Below are positions 32,796 to 44,010 of a DNA stretch of 64,000 nucleotides, in pieces (the stretch's first letter is position 1; every line of letters starts with the position of its first letter). This DNA is from Limnephilus marmoratus. Lineage: Eukaryota > Arthropoda > Insecta > Trichoptera > Limnephilidae. Where the stretch lies: positions 9,870,710 through 9,934,709 of the forward strand of contig OU862910.1 in the NCBI GenBank assembly GCA_917880885.1. Reading direction: 5' to 3'. The notes beneath the pieces are model-generated. The model had not been told where the DNA came from, did no database searches, and saw nothing but the letters and a program-made list of their open reading frames with translations. The position numbers were made by a program, and so were the translations under genes.

Positions 32796-34069
32796 CATAG
32801 ATATTTATAAAATAGAGTAAAGATAAAAAAATACGAAAAATAACAAATATAAAAGTAATAGGCATCATCGGATAATAAGTCTTCATAAAAAACAAAAAAA
32901 AAATCTTTAATTGAACTCTTATTAGTCCATCGGGTCTGAAATTGTGGGAGCCAGTGTCTTTCTCCAATGTTCTTAATAATAAAGGAGTGAATTATCGATG
33001 GACTTAAAACAACGATTTGAATTGATTTCTAGTCACGTCTTTCAGTTTTTAAATTTTCTCTTGCTGTGCTTAGTTAACCAGCTGTGATAGTGCCATCGTT
33101 ATTTTCTTCCATAAACCTTTATTTTCCGACAATGTGATATTTGGATTGCTTCCGAATTACTGGAGTGCCTTTGGCAAGATATATAAGTAATATGTTTTAT
33201 TCAATTTAAGAAAATACAGAGTACAATTCAAGCAATTTCCAGGTCCTATATTGGGAGCCCGTTCGCCCCTGGCCATGGACGATGCTATCGGTGAAAATCT
33301 CCGACGTGTGGAATAAACATGTATTTATCCCAAATAATACAAAATACTGGGACGTTTTTTACCAGAAAAGGATCAAATTGATCGTCGTCATGTTTCGAAG
33401 GACACAAATTCAGGATAAAAATTTTTGTCGGAAAATAATAAAAGAGATGGTTTTTTCATGGAGCTTCGTAGATGGGAAATTCTATCAAATTCAATCAGGA
33501 ATGTGGAGCGTGTATCGGCACATTCTTAACTTAACCCACTTAACCTACCTATCCCACTTCGACCCAATCTCGAGCCTTTTGTTTATGTTTTTTTTTTATT
33601 AACCAAAGAAACGATGTTTAATAATCGATTTTCGTTGTTCATGAAAGAAAGCGAGTGATAAAACAAATTGTTCGGTAAAGCTCATATAAAAGAGTGTAGT
33701 TTTTTAAAAAGACATTCTTCACATATCGGTTTGTGTGGTATTTTTCAACGTTCAAAGGGTAAGATGTTCGTATATCAGTTTGTCTTACTTTTCGTAGTAC
33801 AGCATGTTTCGCTCACAAGCAATGAAATTCAGAAAATGATGGTTAAAAATCTTATGAAAACACTTTTTGCTACATTGAGGCTCAAGTAATATTAATATTT
33901 ACTAGTTCAGAGCTTACTAGACATAATGCAATTCAGTTAAATGAACTATTTTTAGTATTTTAAAATTTTTCCTTTTGTTACAAATAAGTTATGTGAATAA
34001 ATTACACACATTTGAATATTATTATCATTTATCGAGTTAGTTTATACTACGTTAGAATTATAAACTATT
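32796..34069. other. No supported gene
   Basis: AT-rich DNA. The 106-codon plus frame at 33282-33602 and the 73-codon frame at 33668-33889 have no recognisable domain. Confidence 0.5.
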
Positions 34070-34961
34070 ATGCACAAAGTAACATTTCATTTTATAAATT
34101 TAAATATTTTTAAAGAAAGCACAACATTTCTTTTTAAATACATTCATTCATTCTTCAAACTTTTAGGCGTTTCATCGTACATCTTTAGTCCACTGTACAT
34201 TAGGCAGTTCTGTGGCAATCAAACTCCATTTATATTTTTGGTTTCGAGATTATGTACATCTCTATTAAAAACAATTTCATCATTAAAATTATTTTGATAT
34301 TTGGTTTTTCATAACTTTCTGCACAAAAACTAAAAAGTTAAATAGCAGTCTCTTTTTTATTGGAATCCAATTTTGCTCCTCTCTCATTTAATTAACCCTT
34401 GCGTATTTGCCTTTCCCCAGTTTACATTTCATAGCTCTGTTCTGTATAATTTCTAGCTTGTTCAAATTTCCTTCATTGGTCAAATATAACATCGTTCAGC
34501 TGTAATCTAAATATGGAGCAACTATAGATTTTATAAATAAGCTCTTTCGTGTTTCTATTTAATATATTTCTTAGTCTTCTGAGAAAATTTAGCTTTAGCA
34601 CATATTCAAAATTTGCTATGAAAGTTAGTTTTAAAACGAGAATTACACCCAAGTAATCATTAATTGTCGCGTTTTATTGCCTATTTCCATATATTTTGTT
34701 TGTTTACAGTTTCAACTTGTTTAATTTCAGCCATTTTGCTATATTTTGTAGGTCTTCGTTTATTTTGTTAATAATTGCATCCATGTAATCTTCACACGAA
34801 ATATAGATTAAATATACGAGTAGACCTGCAAATTGCCTAATTTTGCAATATTTCATGGTTTTAATTATATAATTTATGTAAATTATGAATAGAATTGGGC
34901 CTAATACCGACCTTGCGGAACACCAAGAATTAATATCAATATTACTCTGCGTATTACGCAC
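34070..34961 (-). pseudogene. Degenerate CR1/Jockey-like LINE reverse transcriptase, C-terminal half
   Basis: Minus-strand reading: SVLGPILFIIYINYIIKTM, then KYCKIRQFAGLLVYLIYIS, in which the catalytic FADD is decayed to FAGL. Then comes INEDLQNIAKWLKLNKLKL, and after frameshifts DYLGVIL.LKLTF, LRRLRNILNR, LNKLEIIQNRAMK and GLKMYDETPKSLKN. That is the normal order from RT block 4 through the thumb to the C-terminus. Several frameshifts and stops plus the lost catalytic motif show that it is dead. Similar in plan to 62455-63180. Confidence 0.75.
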
Positions 34962-35052
34962 GGTAGGAATTATTCATGGCTGAATTTACGTATGGAGAGA
35001 ATTATACTTAATGGAATTACGCAAGTCGATAAAAACTATAATAACCTAATTT

Positions 35053-35265
35053 ATCGACCGGGCACTGGTTGAGTGGGCCTCGCGTTTGGGTCCCACCCAG
35101 GCGTTCCGTGTTCAATTCCTCGGCTGGCTAAGTCCTCCATCACGACTCAAGCAACATTTTAGGCTTACTGTGGTTGTAGTAGGAGTTTTTCGAATATTGT
35201 CGGCTTATTCGTAACCCGGGAATGTTTGTCTTTCTTTATTTAATAAAAAAATTTAGAACAATTTT
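35053..35265 (+). repeat. SINE family 4 copy
   Basis: The tRNA-like head has A-box-like TGGTTGAGTGGGCCTCGCG and B-box-like GTGTTCAATTCC. The body reads CATCACGACTCAAGCAACAT, GGCTTACTGTGGTTGTAGTA and CGGCTTATTCGTAACCCGGG. The inverted copy is at 39362-39571, with the same head and body. Confidence 0.8.
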
Positions 35266-35486
35266 TTCATGTGTTCAATTCGATTAGTCGATTTTTAATT
35301 AGGTGTAATTATATCCAGGTGTAATTTCATCTTTGCGTAATTCCGTCCCTGAGTAATCTGGCAGCGTAATATCGGCGGTGACCCGACAGTTGGCCCCCTG
35401 AAGTTATAATTATTGTAAAATTATGTTTTTTTGGCATTACCAATTTCAATCCTAAAATCTACTTCAAAAATACGCTTAATCATATG

Positions 35487-35570
35487 TGGCCGGGTTCATG
35501 GGGTGATATTTATCCGGGTTTTGGCCTCGGATGCGTCTGCCCACCTATTGCGTGGTGAGCCGTATATATT
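35487..35570 (+). repeat. SINE family 3 fragment
   Basis: CCGGGTTCATGGGGTGATAT, CGGATGCGTCTGCCCACC and GCGTGGTGAGCCG match the central part of SINE-3. Confidence 0.7.
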
Positions 35571-35727
35571 AGAATTAATACAATTTTTTTTAATAGTCTA
35601 CCTCATGCAAACATTTAAAGTTAAGAATAATATGAAATGTATTGAAAGAAATTAAGATATTTTGCCGTGCGTATAATTAAGAGCAATCCGTAGCATTTCT
35701 ACATGCAACAATCATATTTATTTTTTA

Positions 35728-36175
35728 CTAGCTGTTCCCGGCATGCGTTGCTGTGCCATTTAATAAAGAAATTGTTTATCCCTGCGTGTTCCCCTCCGCC
35801 TCCCTTTCCTCTCCCGCGTCCCCTTCCACTCTCGAGTTCCCATTCCGATTCCTCCACCTTCTCTTTCCGTACTCCACTCCCCCCCCTTCCCCCTCCCGCG
35901 AATTCCCCTTCCGAGTTCCCCTCCTCCCACCCGAGTTCCCCTTCCCATTCCCGGGCCCCTTCTCCCCTCCCGCATTCCATACATTCATTTCCGGTACGTT
36001 CAGTTTTCAAACAGCTCGCGTGCACCTATTGCAATTTTTTTATACAAATTTTAGAATGCCAGAGCTTCTATATGTTATTCTGATGTATGAGCTTTATTGT
36101 AAAGTTTCATTAAAATCCATTCGGTAGTTTTTGCGTGAAAAAATACAAATTTTCACTTTTATAATATTAGTTAGA
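35728..36175 (-). mobile_element. Non-autonomous Helitron (type C), full length
   Basis: The minus-strand 5' end is TCTAACTAATATTATAAAAG then TTTCACGC...ACTACCGAATGG. The 3' end is GGCACAGCAACGCATGCC then GGGAACAGCTAG and T (CTAG at 35728-35731). The C/T-rich plus-strand core yields Pro/Ser-rich and Gly/Arg-rich open frames up to 126 codons, which are artefacts. Confidence 0.85.
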
Positions 36176-36947
36176 TTCTTTGTTAATTTTAAAAGAATTT
36201 TCGCTTTGCCTTACCCAAAGATATTCAAATTCAAGCCTTACCGCTGAATTATTGCTACACCTTTGAGGTTTTCCTAAAACTATTCCTTGGGGTTGGAACG
36301 ATATGATGATTGAGCACATTTTTGGCAAAATGTGAAGGAGGTGGAACGACTCGCGGACATTCTCTACATTATATATTTGCTCCCTAGACCGGGCTGGTAA
36401 ATTTTTTTGCGACTTTCCTGCCAGTACAACATGAAAAAATTCCTGACAACAATAATTTGGATCAAGAATTCTTTTCTCGACCGAATTCCGAGCAACCTAT
36501 TGACCCACATATAACCTGATTCTGCCAGTGAAAGCTTAGAAGTAACCATTATTTAACTATTTCCGATGCATACACCATTTTTGAGAATGACGGATAGGTT
36601 AAAACAGAGTTTTTTTGTTGCAAATCAATGATATTTGTGATATGCCCGATGCATTTATACGCAGACGATAGTGCAGTCTACAACAGCGATGTGACCAAGT
36701 ATTATTTGATTTAAAAAGGCACGGAAACTAAATTAACTCGAAAGGCTTCGGAGCATAAAATGGATCACTTTAAACCATAATATTGTTTGCGCTTCAAAAC
36801 CCTCTTGTTGGTTCGAGTTTCTGTGCACGTTGGGGGCTTTTCAAGCAGAAAATCTAACATGGAATATCGTCGGGTGGCGTGCGTGGAGTTAACATTAAAA
36901 AATATTTTTCAGGTACGCTTATATTACATAGAATTTGTGGTAATTAC
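36176..36947. other. Intron-like DNA downstream of the dpr exon
   Basis: No recognisable repeat or coding sequence between the Helitron and the exon's splice donor. Confidence 0.5.
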
Positions 36948-37147
36948 CGTTTTGTTCCCCAGGTTGCGCACCCTGCAGCTGAGGTAGGCGGAGCGGCCCA
37001 CCAGAGCGGTGACGTTGGGTGGTGCTAGCGACACAAAGAAGGGGTCCACCCGGTCCGGTCCGAAGAGGGGAAAGCTGCTGACGGTGGGCGGCTGCAGCAG
37101 GTTGGCGCCCTGACCCGAACCCTCGTCTTGGCTGAGCTGCAGTGAAT
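36948..37147 (-). CDS. dpr: Internal exon of a Dpr-family immunoglobulin receptor gene
   Basis: The minus strand has acceptor TTAATTTCCAG, a 200-bp exon, then donor ACG|GTAATT. The exon starts in phase 1 (two bases complete a split codon) and ends in phase 0, giving 66 full codons without a stop: SLQLSQDEGSGQGANLLQPP..., ending APPNVTALVGRSAYLSCRVR and NLGNKT. NVTALVGRSAYLSCRVRNLG is the start of the first V-type Ig domain of Dpr proteins, including the B-strand cysteine (YLSC). The next exon should begin with VSWIRHRD-like sequence. Dpr proteins are membrane-anchored neuronal cell-surface receptors that bind DIP partners in synaptic wiring. The GC-rich exon contrasts sharply with the AT-rich, TE-filled DNA around it. 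I found no other exon in the window; the member of the family is not determined. Confidence 0.88.
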
Positions 37148-38099
37148 CTGGAAATTAAGACACGGTTAGAACATGTCTATTGCCGTAATTAACTCAAAAG
37201 TCCGATGTTTTGAAAAGAAGGTAGGGAGCTACTATGTTTAGTTTTGAAAGAACGCCAAGCAAAAATACCAGCTCTCAAGCTAACATGGTTGCTTCCACAG
37301 ATATTCAAATACAGAAGAGATATGCTATGGTGTCCGCGCAACTGTCGCCGGACTACGCGCTAATTAGCGTAGTTTTCATACAAAAAGAATTTGTTCATTT
37401 CGTTGATTTTTTGAAAATGTGCATCAATATTGATTAACAATATATTTTTAATAAGGAAAGAATTCGTTCATTTATTTTAACGTTCATTTGGTTTATTCGT
37501 TAATTATTTGTTCTTTTAGTTTATTTGTTAATTGGTAAACAATATCGGGGACACCCGGAAGCGCAGACCCACATAGTAAAAACAGCAGATAGCACATCTA
37601 CATATATTTCAATATCTTTGGTTGCTACTATGTATAAACAAACTTCGGTACCACGTCTTTTGGGTCCAATGCCAGCCTTTCTTATTAGAAATCTATTTAA
37701 GAATATGCGAGTACATCTTTGATCATTTTGTTAATGTTATTTTTATAAAGTTTAATTTTACATCATCTCTATCCAGGTGATTTTAATCTGTGTTTTTGAG
37801 AGATTTTCTTTTTCTGTCAATTCCACTTTATGTTTCTTTTCATTTATGTTTTTTTTCACATAATTTTAATCTTATCCGGAAACTTCACTGGTTTATGCAA
37901 CAATGTAATAAGTATTTTTTTCTATAAAATATGTAACCATTTGTTTTCCTAAAAAACTAAAATAAAATTAAATACAATAAAAAACTTATATACCTTCATG
38001 CATTTTTTGTTTCAGTTTATTGAAAAAAAAAACAGTAATACATACTTTTATATTTTGGTAGAAAGCAGTAACTTTGTGGCTCGACATATTTAACAAAAT
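37148..38099. other. Intron-like DNA upstream of the dpr exon
   Basis: AT-rich. Short frames at 37234-37437 and 37525-37722 lack domains. Confidence 0.5.
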
Positions 38100-38292
38100 A
38101 AAACCATTACTTTGTTTGTAACCACGAAATTTATTAAATTTATTGAGACCGACCGGTTTCGCTTAACACAAGCATCTGTTACAATGAAATAGTTTAATTT
38201 TGTACCATGATGACGCTTATATTAAGCGCAACCGGTCCGTCTTAAAAAAATAAATAAATTTTGTGGTTATAAACAAAGAAATTGTTTTATTT
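38100..38292. repeat. Inverted Penelope-like ends with decayed hammerhead-like cores
   Basis: Two ~65-bp arms are inverted copies: TTTGTTTGTAACCACGAAAT with its counterpart ATTTTGTGGTTATAAACAAA, and GACCGACCGGTTTCGCTTA with TAAGCGCAACCGGTCCGTC. Each carries a GATG...GCTTA/TAAGC...AACCGG core; the GAAA is intact on the minus-strand copy (38157-38160) and changed to CAAC in the plus copy. Confidence 0.5.
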
Positions 38293-38317
38293 CATCTCAG
38301 ATAATTTATGTGTGATA

Positions 38318-38603
38318 GGCCACCCCAGAAACCATTTATTGGATAACCAACACTTCTGCTGCGGATCATCCAATTGGTTCGCTACCTTGGTGACTTAGGT
38401 CAGGTTCATGGGGTAAGTTTTATCCGGGTCTTGGTGATGCATTTGCCGACCAACTGCGTAGCAGGCCGGAACGGGAGAGACTGGTTAAGGGAAACCTTTT
38501 GATCTCTCTAGCAGGATTCTCTCGGAACATCACCTACACCGCAGCGGGAGGGTTGGATTCACACGTCGGGAATTATTTTCCTCAGGGCCTCTAAAAAGTA
38601 TAT
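38318..38603 (+). repeat. SINE family 3 (truncated tail)
   Basis: AACCATTTATTGGATAACCA, TGGTTCGCTACC, AGGTTCATGGGGTAAG, CAACTGCGTAGCAGGCCGGA and GGGAATTATTTTCCTCAGGG appear in family order. The P1 MITE copy B begins directly after it. Confidence 0.8.
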
Positions 38604-39296
38604 TTAAGAGCCTTTAACTAGCCAGCGGCCGAGAATCCAAATTTCATCGAAAGATGTTCTTACGATCGTATAGGACGGTTCCAATGAGAAAGATCAATTA
38701 TTCTCCGTAACAGCTTTTTAAAATTCAACTCAATATCGATTTTATTTCATTCCAAATTTGCTTTAATCTATGCCTAAATTCAAAAATGCTGAAAGGCGTG
38801 ATGATAAAACTATTAAGATTATGTACTTTTTGTAATTATGTTTTGATCCTAAGTATTTATATTTTTTAGCAAAATAAGAATGTAAAAAAATCTTAAGTAT
38901 ATTAGTTTGTAAGACCGTAAATAAATAGACAAACTGATGTATTTTCGTCACAAAACAAGTGCGCGGATCGTTTTTTTTAATGATTTGATTTAAACTAAAA
39001 ATAAAATTCTGAACCATAGCTTTCCCAGATAATTTATTGAGTTATTTTACTGCATATGATTTGAAATATGTGCTGTATAATACAAAATTTTATTTGAAAA
39101 TTTACCAAATCTGCCAACGACCTATGGTATAACGTATAACCTTATAATACTAAAAATAATAAAAAAATCTCAAAATTTAAAACTTACCTTTACTAGATAA
39201 AAAAACAATCTTTCGAAATCAATTTATAATTTTTTGTGGAAATGAGTCAATACGTCTAAAATCTGATTAAAAATTTCCCTGGTTATTCCCTCTTAA
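38604..39296 (+). mobile_element. TTAA-flanked MITE, family P1 copy B
   Basis: TTAA then GAGCCTTTAACTAGCCAGCG at the left; TGGTTATTCCCTC then TTAA (39293-39296) at the right. The non-coding interior matches copy A. Confidence 0.8.
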
Positions 39297-39361
39297 ATAG
39301 AAAGATAACTGCCAACAGTTATTATTTCTTCAAATACTTTAAATTAAATACTGCATATATT

Positions 39362-39571
39362 TTTTTTTATTATTTTTAAAATTACAAAGAAAGACAAATA
39401 TTCCCGAGTTACGACGAATAACCGGACAATATTTGAAAATCTCCTACTATCACCACAGTAAGCGGAAAATGTTGCTTGTGTCGTGGTAGAGGACTTAGTC
39501 AGCCGAGGAATCGAACACGCGACGCCCGGGTGGGACCCAAACGCGATGCCCACTCAACCACTGACCGGTCG
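39362..39571 (-). repeat. SINE family 4 copy
   Basis: The reverse complement of 35053-35265: plus strand reads ATTCCCGAGTTACGACGAAT, CACCACAGTAAGCGG and AATCGAACACGCGACGCCCG. The tRNA-like head lies at the high-coordinate end. Confidence 0.8.
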
Positions 39572-40078
39572 TAAATAAAGATTGTTAACTAATCTACCTC
39601 CATTGCTAAATATCCGCCCTTTAAACTTGGAAGTTCATAAAATGAAGTTGTGTAATTTTCAAGGCAGTTTCTTGCGCATTAAAGTGCAAACACACCATTA
39701 CAGACATTACAGGGGATGATTTACTCAGTCTATTTTTAACTGTCTTGTTTTTCTCCTTGAATCACCCCTGGCTTTGGTTATTTTTAGACTATTGAGATCG
39801 AATTTAATAAAGAGCAAAGCAACATTATCGGAAAAAAATATATCCCTACAAAAAACATATTTCTTGGCTGCGAATGCTTTGCTTTGGTTTCACGAGAATT
39901 TGTTATTATCGAAATCTTGACCACATTTTCTGATCGGCATAGCGGTCTTACATGTCTCATTCTTAATCAATAATCATTCAAAATTAATTTTTTTAAGTTT
40001 TATCAATCACTGGCTTTATTGCCCGGCTTCAACCGGATTTGTCTGAGATTTACACTATTTAACGAAAAAAAATTCTCA
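39572..40078. other. No recognised feature
   Basis: AT-rich, no supported content. Confidence 0.5.
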
Positions 40079-40892
40079 TTAAGAGGAATGTCTGCGCGAA
40101 CTTTTTTTATAAAAAAACTTTAATTTGGATTTTAGGCCAAAATATCCAATAAATTTAAATAATTATTTTTTAAATCAAAAGGTATTTCAAATATCTAATA
40201 CGAATACGTGTTACTTGATTAGTTTGTGTTTTAAATTATACAATATAGGCCACTAAAGAATTCAATTTGTCATGTTTTTAGAGGCACTTTAAGAATTTTT
40301 TGTGAGATAAGCTGTGTACACACATAGCTATAATATACGTGGCTTGGCAGATTTCGGCATATCGCTCGCCGTACATTCCCAATTGGAATATATGGCGAGT
40401 GATATGGTAATGTATAATGGTTTTGTTAAAACAATCTTACATAACCGGGTAAACATAATGAAATATAAAATTAAAATAACAAAACGTCGTAAAAACTGCG
40501 TTTGTTGAGCAGAAATTTTAAATTTATGTACGAATTTTTTTTAGTTGCAGCGTAAATCTGTCGTTTGTAATTTAAATTTAAGCCCATCAAAACCTTTTTT
40601 AGTTAATTGTATTAATTTATTTTATGTTTCATTATATTCGCAAATTATGTCAGGTCATTTTTTTTAAATAATTGTCATTTCCTCAAAAATAATTGCCAAA
40701 GTTGCCTCGTGAAAAATCGTTTTCTATATATTTTATAACTTGAAACACAAATAAATAAACACCTTTTGATAGAAAAAATATTATATTATAAAACATCTAA
40801 AAATATATATTATTGAAGTTTTGTTGGGTAGTTTGGCCTAAAATCCAAATAAAAGTTTTGAATGGAAAAGGCCGGCAGGCCGTTCCTCTTAA
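40079..40892. mobile_element. TTAA-flanked MITE, family P2
   Basis: TTAA (40079-40082) then GAGGAATGTCTGCGCG at the left; the right end read inward is GAGGAACGGCCTGCCGGCC, followed outward by TTAA (40889-40892). Inner arms share TTTGGATTTTAGGCCAAA. The 806-bp interior is AT-rich and non-coding. The GAGG start and TTAA duplication recall family P1, but the interior differs. Confidence 0.65.
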
Positions 40893-41202
40893 ACAACTGA
40901 AAAAATTGTCATAAAATTCATGCATATTTTCTTAATTTCTGGCAGGAAAATTGCCATGCATATAACTATAAATGTAACTCATGATGGGCATCTGGTAGCA
41001 ACTTGAAAACAGCTGTATTGACCTAGACTTCTTAGACAAGAAAAACTGTGCAAGTGTTAAAACGCTGGACCTCACCCTTTGGGAGTTTTTCCTTCTTTAT
41101 CGAACAGTTTGGGTTAATATAAATATACTTAATAGTAGAAATGCAACATTAAAGAAATATATCCAGAGAGTTAGATACATTCAATGTAACCCTTCTGAAT
41201 GA
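40893..41202. other. No recognised feature
   Basis: Ordinary AT-rich DNA. Confidence 0.5.
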
Positions 41203-41370
41203 CCGCCATTCGGAATCAAAACATTGCTTGTAATGGCTTTAACCGTGTTAGGTTTCCCCACTCCATTCAGCCTCACAACTCACCTCAATCGAGGATTATA
41301 TATTTTCACTGACCCACAGAACCGTTGGGAACAGTTGTGACTCGTATTTACAAAAGATAATAAAAAATAA
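41203..41370 (+). repeat. SINE family 1 tail
   Basis: CCATTCGGAATCAAAACATT, GCTTGTAATGGCTTTAACC, CAGCCTCACAAC and AACAGTTGTGACTCGTATTT are SINE-1 landmarks in order, ending A-rich. Confidence 0.75.
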
Positions 41371-42471
41371 ATATGCTTTATTTTTAAAGTTCTTTTGGGC
41401 AAGCAGGGCAAGTTTATTTTTAGATGAAAGTATCTGTTTTTTAAATAAAAGTCACGGCTCGCCGCTTGAGCGTACTTCTGATCATACTAATCCAATCTCC
41501 GTAAATAAATATACCAAAGTATCGCCCCGTATCCCTCCCTGCTTGATTACTGCGTATAATTGCCAGCACGGACTGTTAATAATTAGCAACACAGCCCACT
41601 TTAATTAATGATGTTTACCTTCGCCAGAGTATTTGAACAAAAAACCAATGTTTTTGCTGTGCTACTGATTGTGTGCTCATAAATTTTAAGGGACTGCTAA
41701 TTTACTGCATTAGCCGAATCCCAACAGAAATGCCATTTTTTATAATAATAGATACACAATTTTTGCGCAAATTTTGAAAGTCTTTGTCTTACGTCTACTT
41801 AAGGGTGCGAAATGTAAAGCCTCTTGGTTGTTATTTCGTAGTGGTGATTTCGTTACAGCGCCAACACGTGCTCTTTATTATTTATAAGGCTGCGTAATGA
41901 AGGAATAAGGAAAAAACCTTTTTTTAAATTAAAATACCAAATGCGAGTCATAAATATTTTTAACTTTAAAGGATAAGGATCTGCGCAGGTGTTTGCTCGT
42001 TGTTGCTCCAACAAAAGAAATATTGAAGAATTTTAAAGACATCTTATCTTCTGCATTTCAGATGTATTTTTTTGTATTATTATTAGGCTGGAACCTTGTC
42101 ATATGTAGTTGAAAATCTTATGATTGGTGGAACATAGGGTCATGAAACATGCAAATAAAATCATTTATGAAATTTCTAGATCAACGCTCAAACCTACTTT
42201 AGCTCGAGGGTTGATTTCCATTATGAGCTTCGACACAACAGTTTTTCTCCCAAAAAATACATCAAGATATCGTATTGTTTATTGCATTTCGGACAATTGT
42301 TCACTATATCGATGATTTCCATAAAATATTGTTGAAAGTCGGGCGAAACCGGTTATTAATAAAAGTAAAATTTTGTTAACTTTTTTGAAAAATCGTATCA
42401 TCAAAACAAAAACGTTAGTACCTACTATTCAGCTGCATTTTGAATTAAAACTATTACATTTTTACACAGAT
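41371..42471. other. No supported gene; possible Penelope-like end
   Basis: AT-rich. GTCGGGCGAAACCGG at about 42338, followed by AATAAAAG, resembles the Penelope-like ends elsewhere but lacks a complete core. The 63-codon frame at 42124-42315 is unrecognised. Confidence 0.4.
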
Positions 42472-42668
42472 TTATCGACCGATCGAGGCGGCTACGAATA
42501 CGAATCCGGAGTTTGGGGGTTCAAATCCACAATGTGCAAGTAAATTTAATTAATTTGTGTTGTATCACAATTAATTAATTTCAAATAACATATGTTATAC
42601 ATTTTCGGTACGATCCAGGGTGGAAGATAATCTCCTAATCGCTCTGGTAAAAGATCACCATTCAGAAC
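42472..42668 (+). repeat. SINE family 1, 5' part (split by a LINE)
   Basis: The tRNA-like head (ACCGATCGAGGCGGCTACG; B-box-like GGGTTCAAATCC) leads into the SINE-1 linker TTTGTGTTGTATCACAATTA and body GATCCAGGGTGGAAGATAAT, ending CACCATTCAGAAC. The rest of the SINE resumes at 43819. Confidence 0.8.
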
Positions 42669-43818
42669 CAATAAATCTAAACCAATCATCCACTCGTGTC
42701 CACTCAATTTAGACAATCCGGAAACCACATCTAATATTAATTATACGTGTTCGACCCTCAAATCATCAAAAATAGTTAAATATTTGGGAATAATCATAGA
42801 CAACCAACTACGTTGGGAAGCTCACATCGGTGACACAGTAAAAAAACTTCGTAAACTCTGCCATATATTCTACTCCCTTAGGTCTATCTTAGATTTACAG
42901 ACTCTAAGAAGCGTATACTTTGCCCTTTTCCAATCCATAGCAATATACGGTATAGTGGGATGGGGTGGTTGTGCTGAATCCATTATTAGACCAATTATTT
43001 TAGTTCAAAAACTAATTCTGAGAATTATATTTAAATGTCAACCTACCCATCCGTCAAATGAACTCTTTGCAAAAATCAGGGTCTTAGATATACGACAGCT
43101 ATTTACTAAAACAACCATTTGTTATATACGAAAAAATAATCTACTAATTGCTCCACAACATCAAGCACACACCCGCTTTTCATCAAACCTGGGTTGCGTG
43201 GTCCCAAAAACTAACACCTCATTCGCTCAACGACAATTCTGGTTCATCGCTCCTAAAATATATAATGCTCTGAGTACTGACATAAAGTCAAGTAATTCTA
43301 ATTCTCTTTTTATAACACGTGTACAACATTGGATTTTTGAAAGGGGACGAACGCACTTTAAAGAATTCATGAGTTCTAACACTACATTTTAATTATTAAT
43401 TTTTGCATTTCAAAATTTTAATTTCCATTTGTATTTCTATTTTACTTTAAAATGTTGTTATTTTTTTCTGTTAGTTTTTCACTAAATTTATATATGTTTT
43501 TAATTTTGATTTATATAATTATATGTTTTAATTTATACAGAACACTTGAGTTCTTAACATTTAATTTTTATTATTAATTTTTGTATTTCAAAATTTGAAT
43601 TTGAATTTTCATTTTTACTTTTCTTTAAAATATGGTCTTTTTTTTTCTCTTTAGTTTTAAGTATTTCTTAATATTTTTTGAAATGTTAAAATATTAAATG
43701 TACGACTACCACAACACGGGCTTAGCCTAGTGTGGTAGCCAAAAAAAAAACCAAATATCTGTTACTAATAAAAAATATATGAAATAAAAAAAAAATAAAT
43801 AAAAAAATAAAAAAAATA
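42669..43818 (+). pseudogene. CR1-like LINE 3' part inserted in a SINE
   Basis: Open frame from the junction to 43392: INYTCSTLKSSKIVKYLG, IIIDNQLRWEAHI, FALFQSIAIYGIVGWGGC, VLDIRQLFTKTTICY and a C-terminus ending EFMSSNTTF. This is the RT thumb and C-terminal domain, related to 13479-14547, with all catalytic parts missing. The 3' UTR has the conserved hairpin at 43706-43738 and an A-rich tail (43790-43817). AGAAC/AGAAAC at the two junctions (about 42663 and 43818) may be a short target duplication. It is a classic 5'-truncated LINE insertion, and it postdates the SINE. Confidence 0.85.
43706..43738 (+). ncRNA. LINE 3' UTR hairpin (copy 2)
   Basis: Perfect 8-bp stem CTACCACA/TGTGGTAG around loop ACACGGGCTTAGCCTAG. 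Same loop words as copy 1 but an almost wholly different stem. Confidence 0.7.
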
Positions 43819-44010
43819 GAAACTTTGCTTGAATTGGCTTTAGCCGTGTTCGGTGGCCAAATCTGAGTAGCCACCATTCTTTTACTCACATCCTCCCCAC
43901 CACCCTCAGCCTAATAATATAACGTAATATTTGGAATGCCGTAGTCTCACTGGCTCCAGACGGTCGGAAGCAGTTTCTCGTGCGGTATTTCACATACAAA
44001 AAAAATGAAA
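43819..44010 (+). repeat. SINE family 1, 3' part (continuation of 42472-42668)
   Basis: GAAACTTTGCTTGAATTGGC, AAATCTGAGTAGCCACC, CTCACTGGCTCCAGACGGTC and CGTGCGGTATTTCACA continue the SINE exactly where it broke, ending in a poly-A. Confidence 0.85.

Noticed and set aside
34070..34297. 75-codon plus-strand frame
   Set aside because: Shadow of the minus-strand LINE RT pseudogene at 34070-34961.
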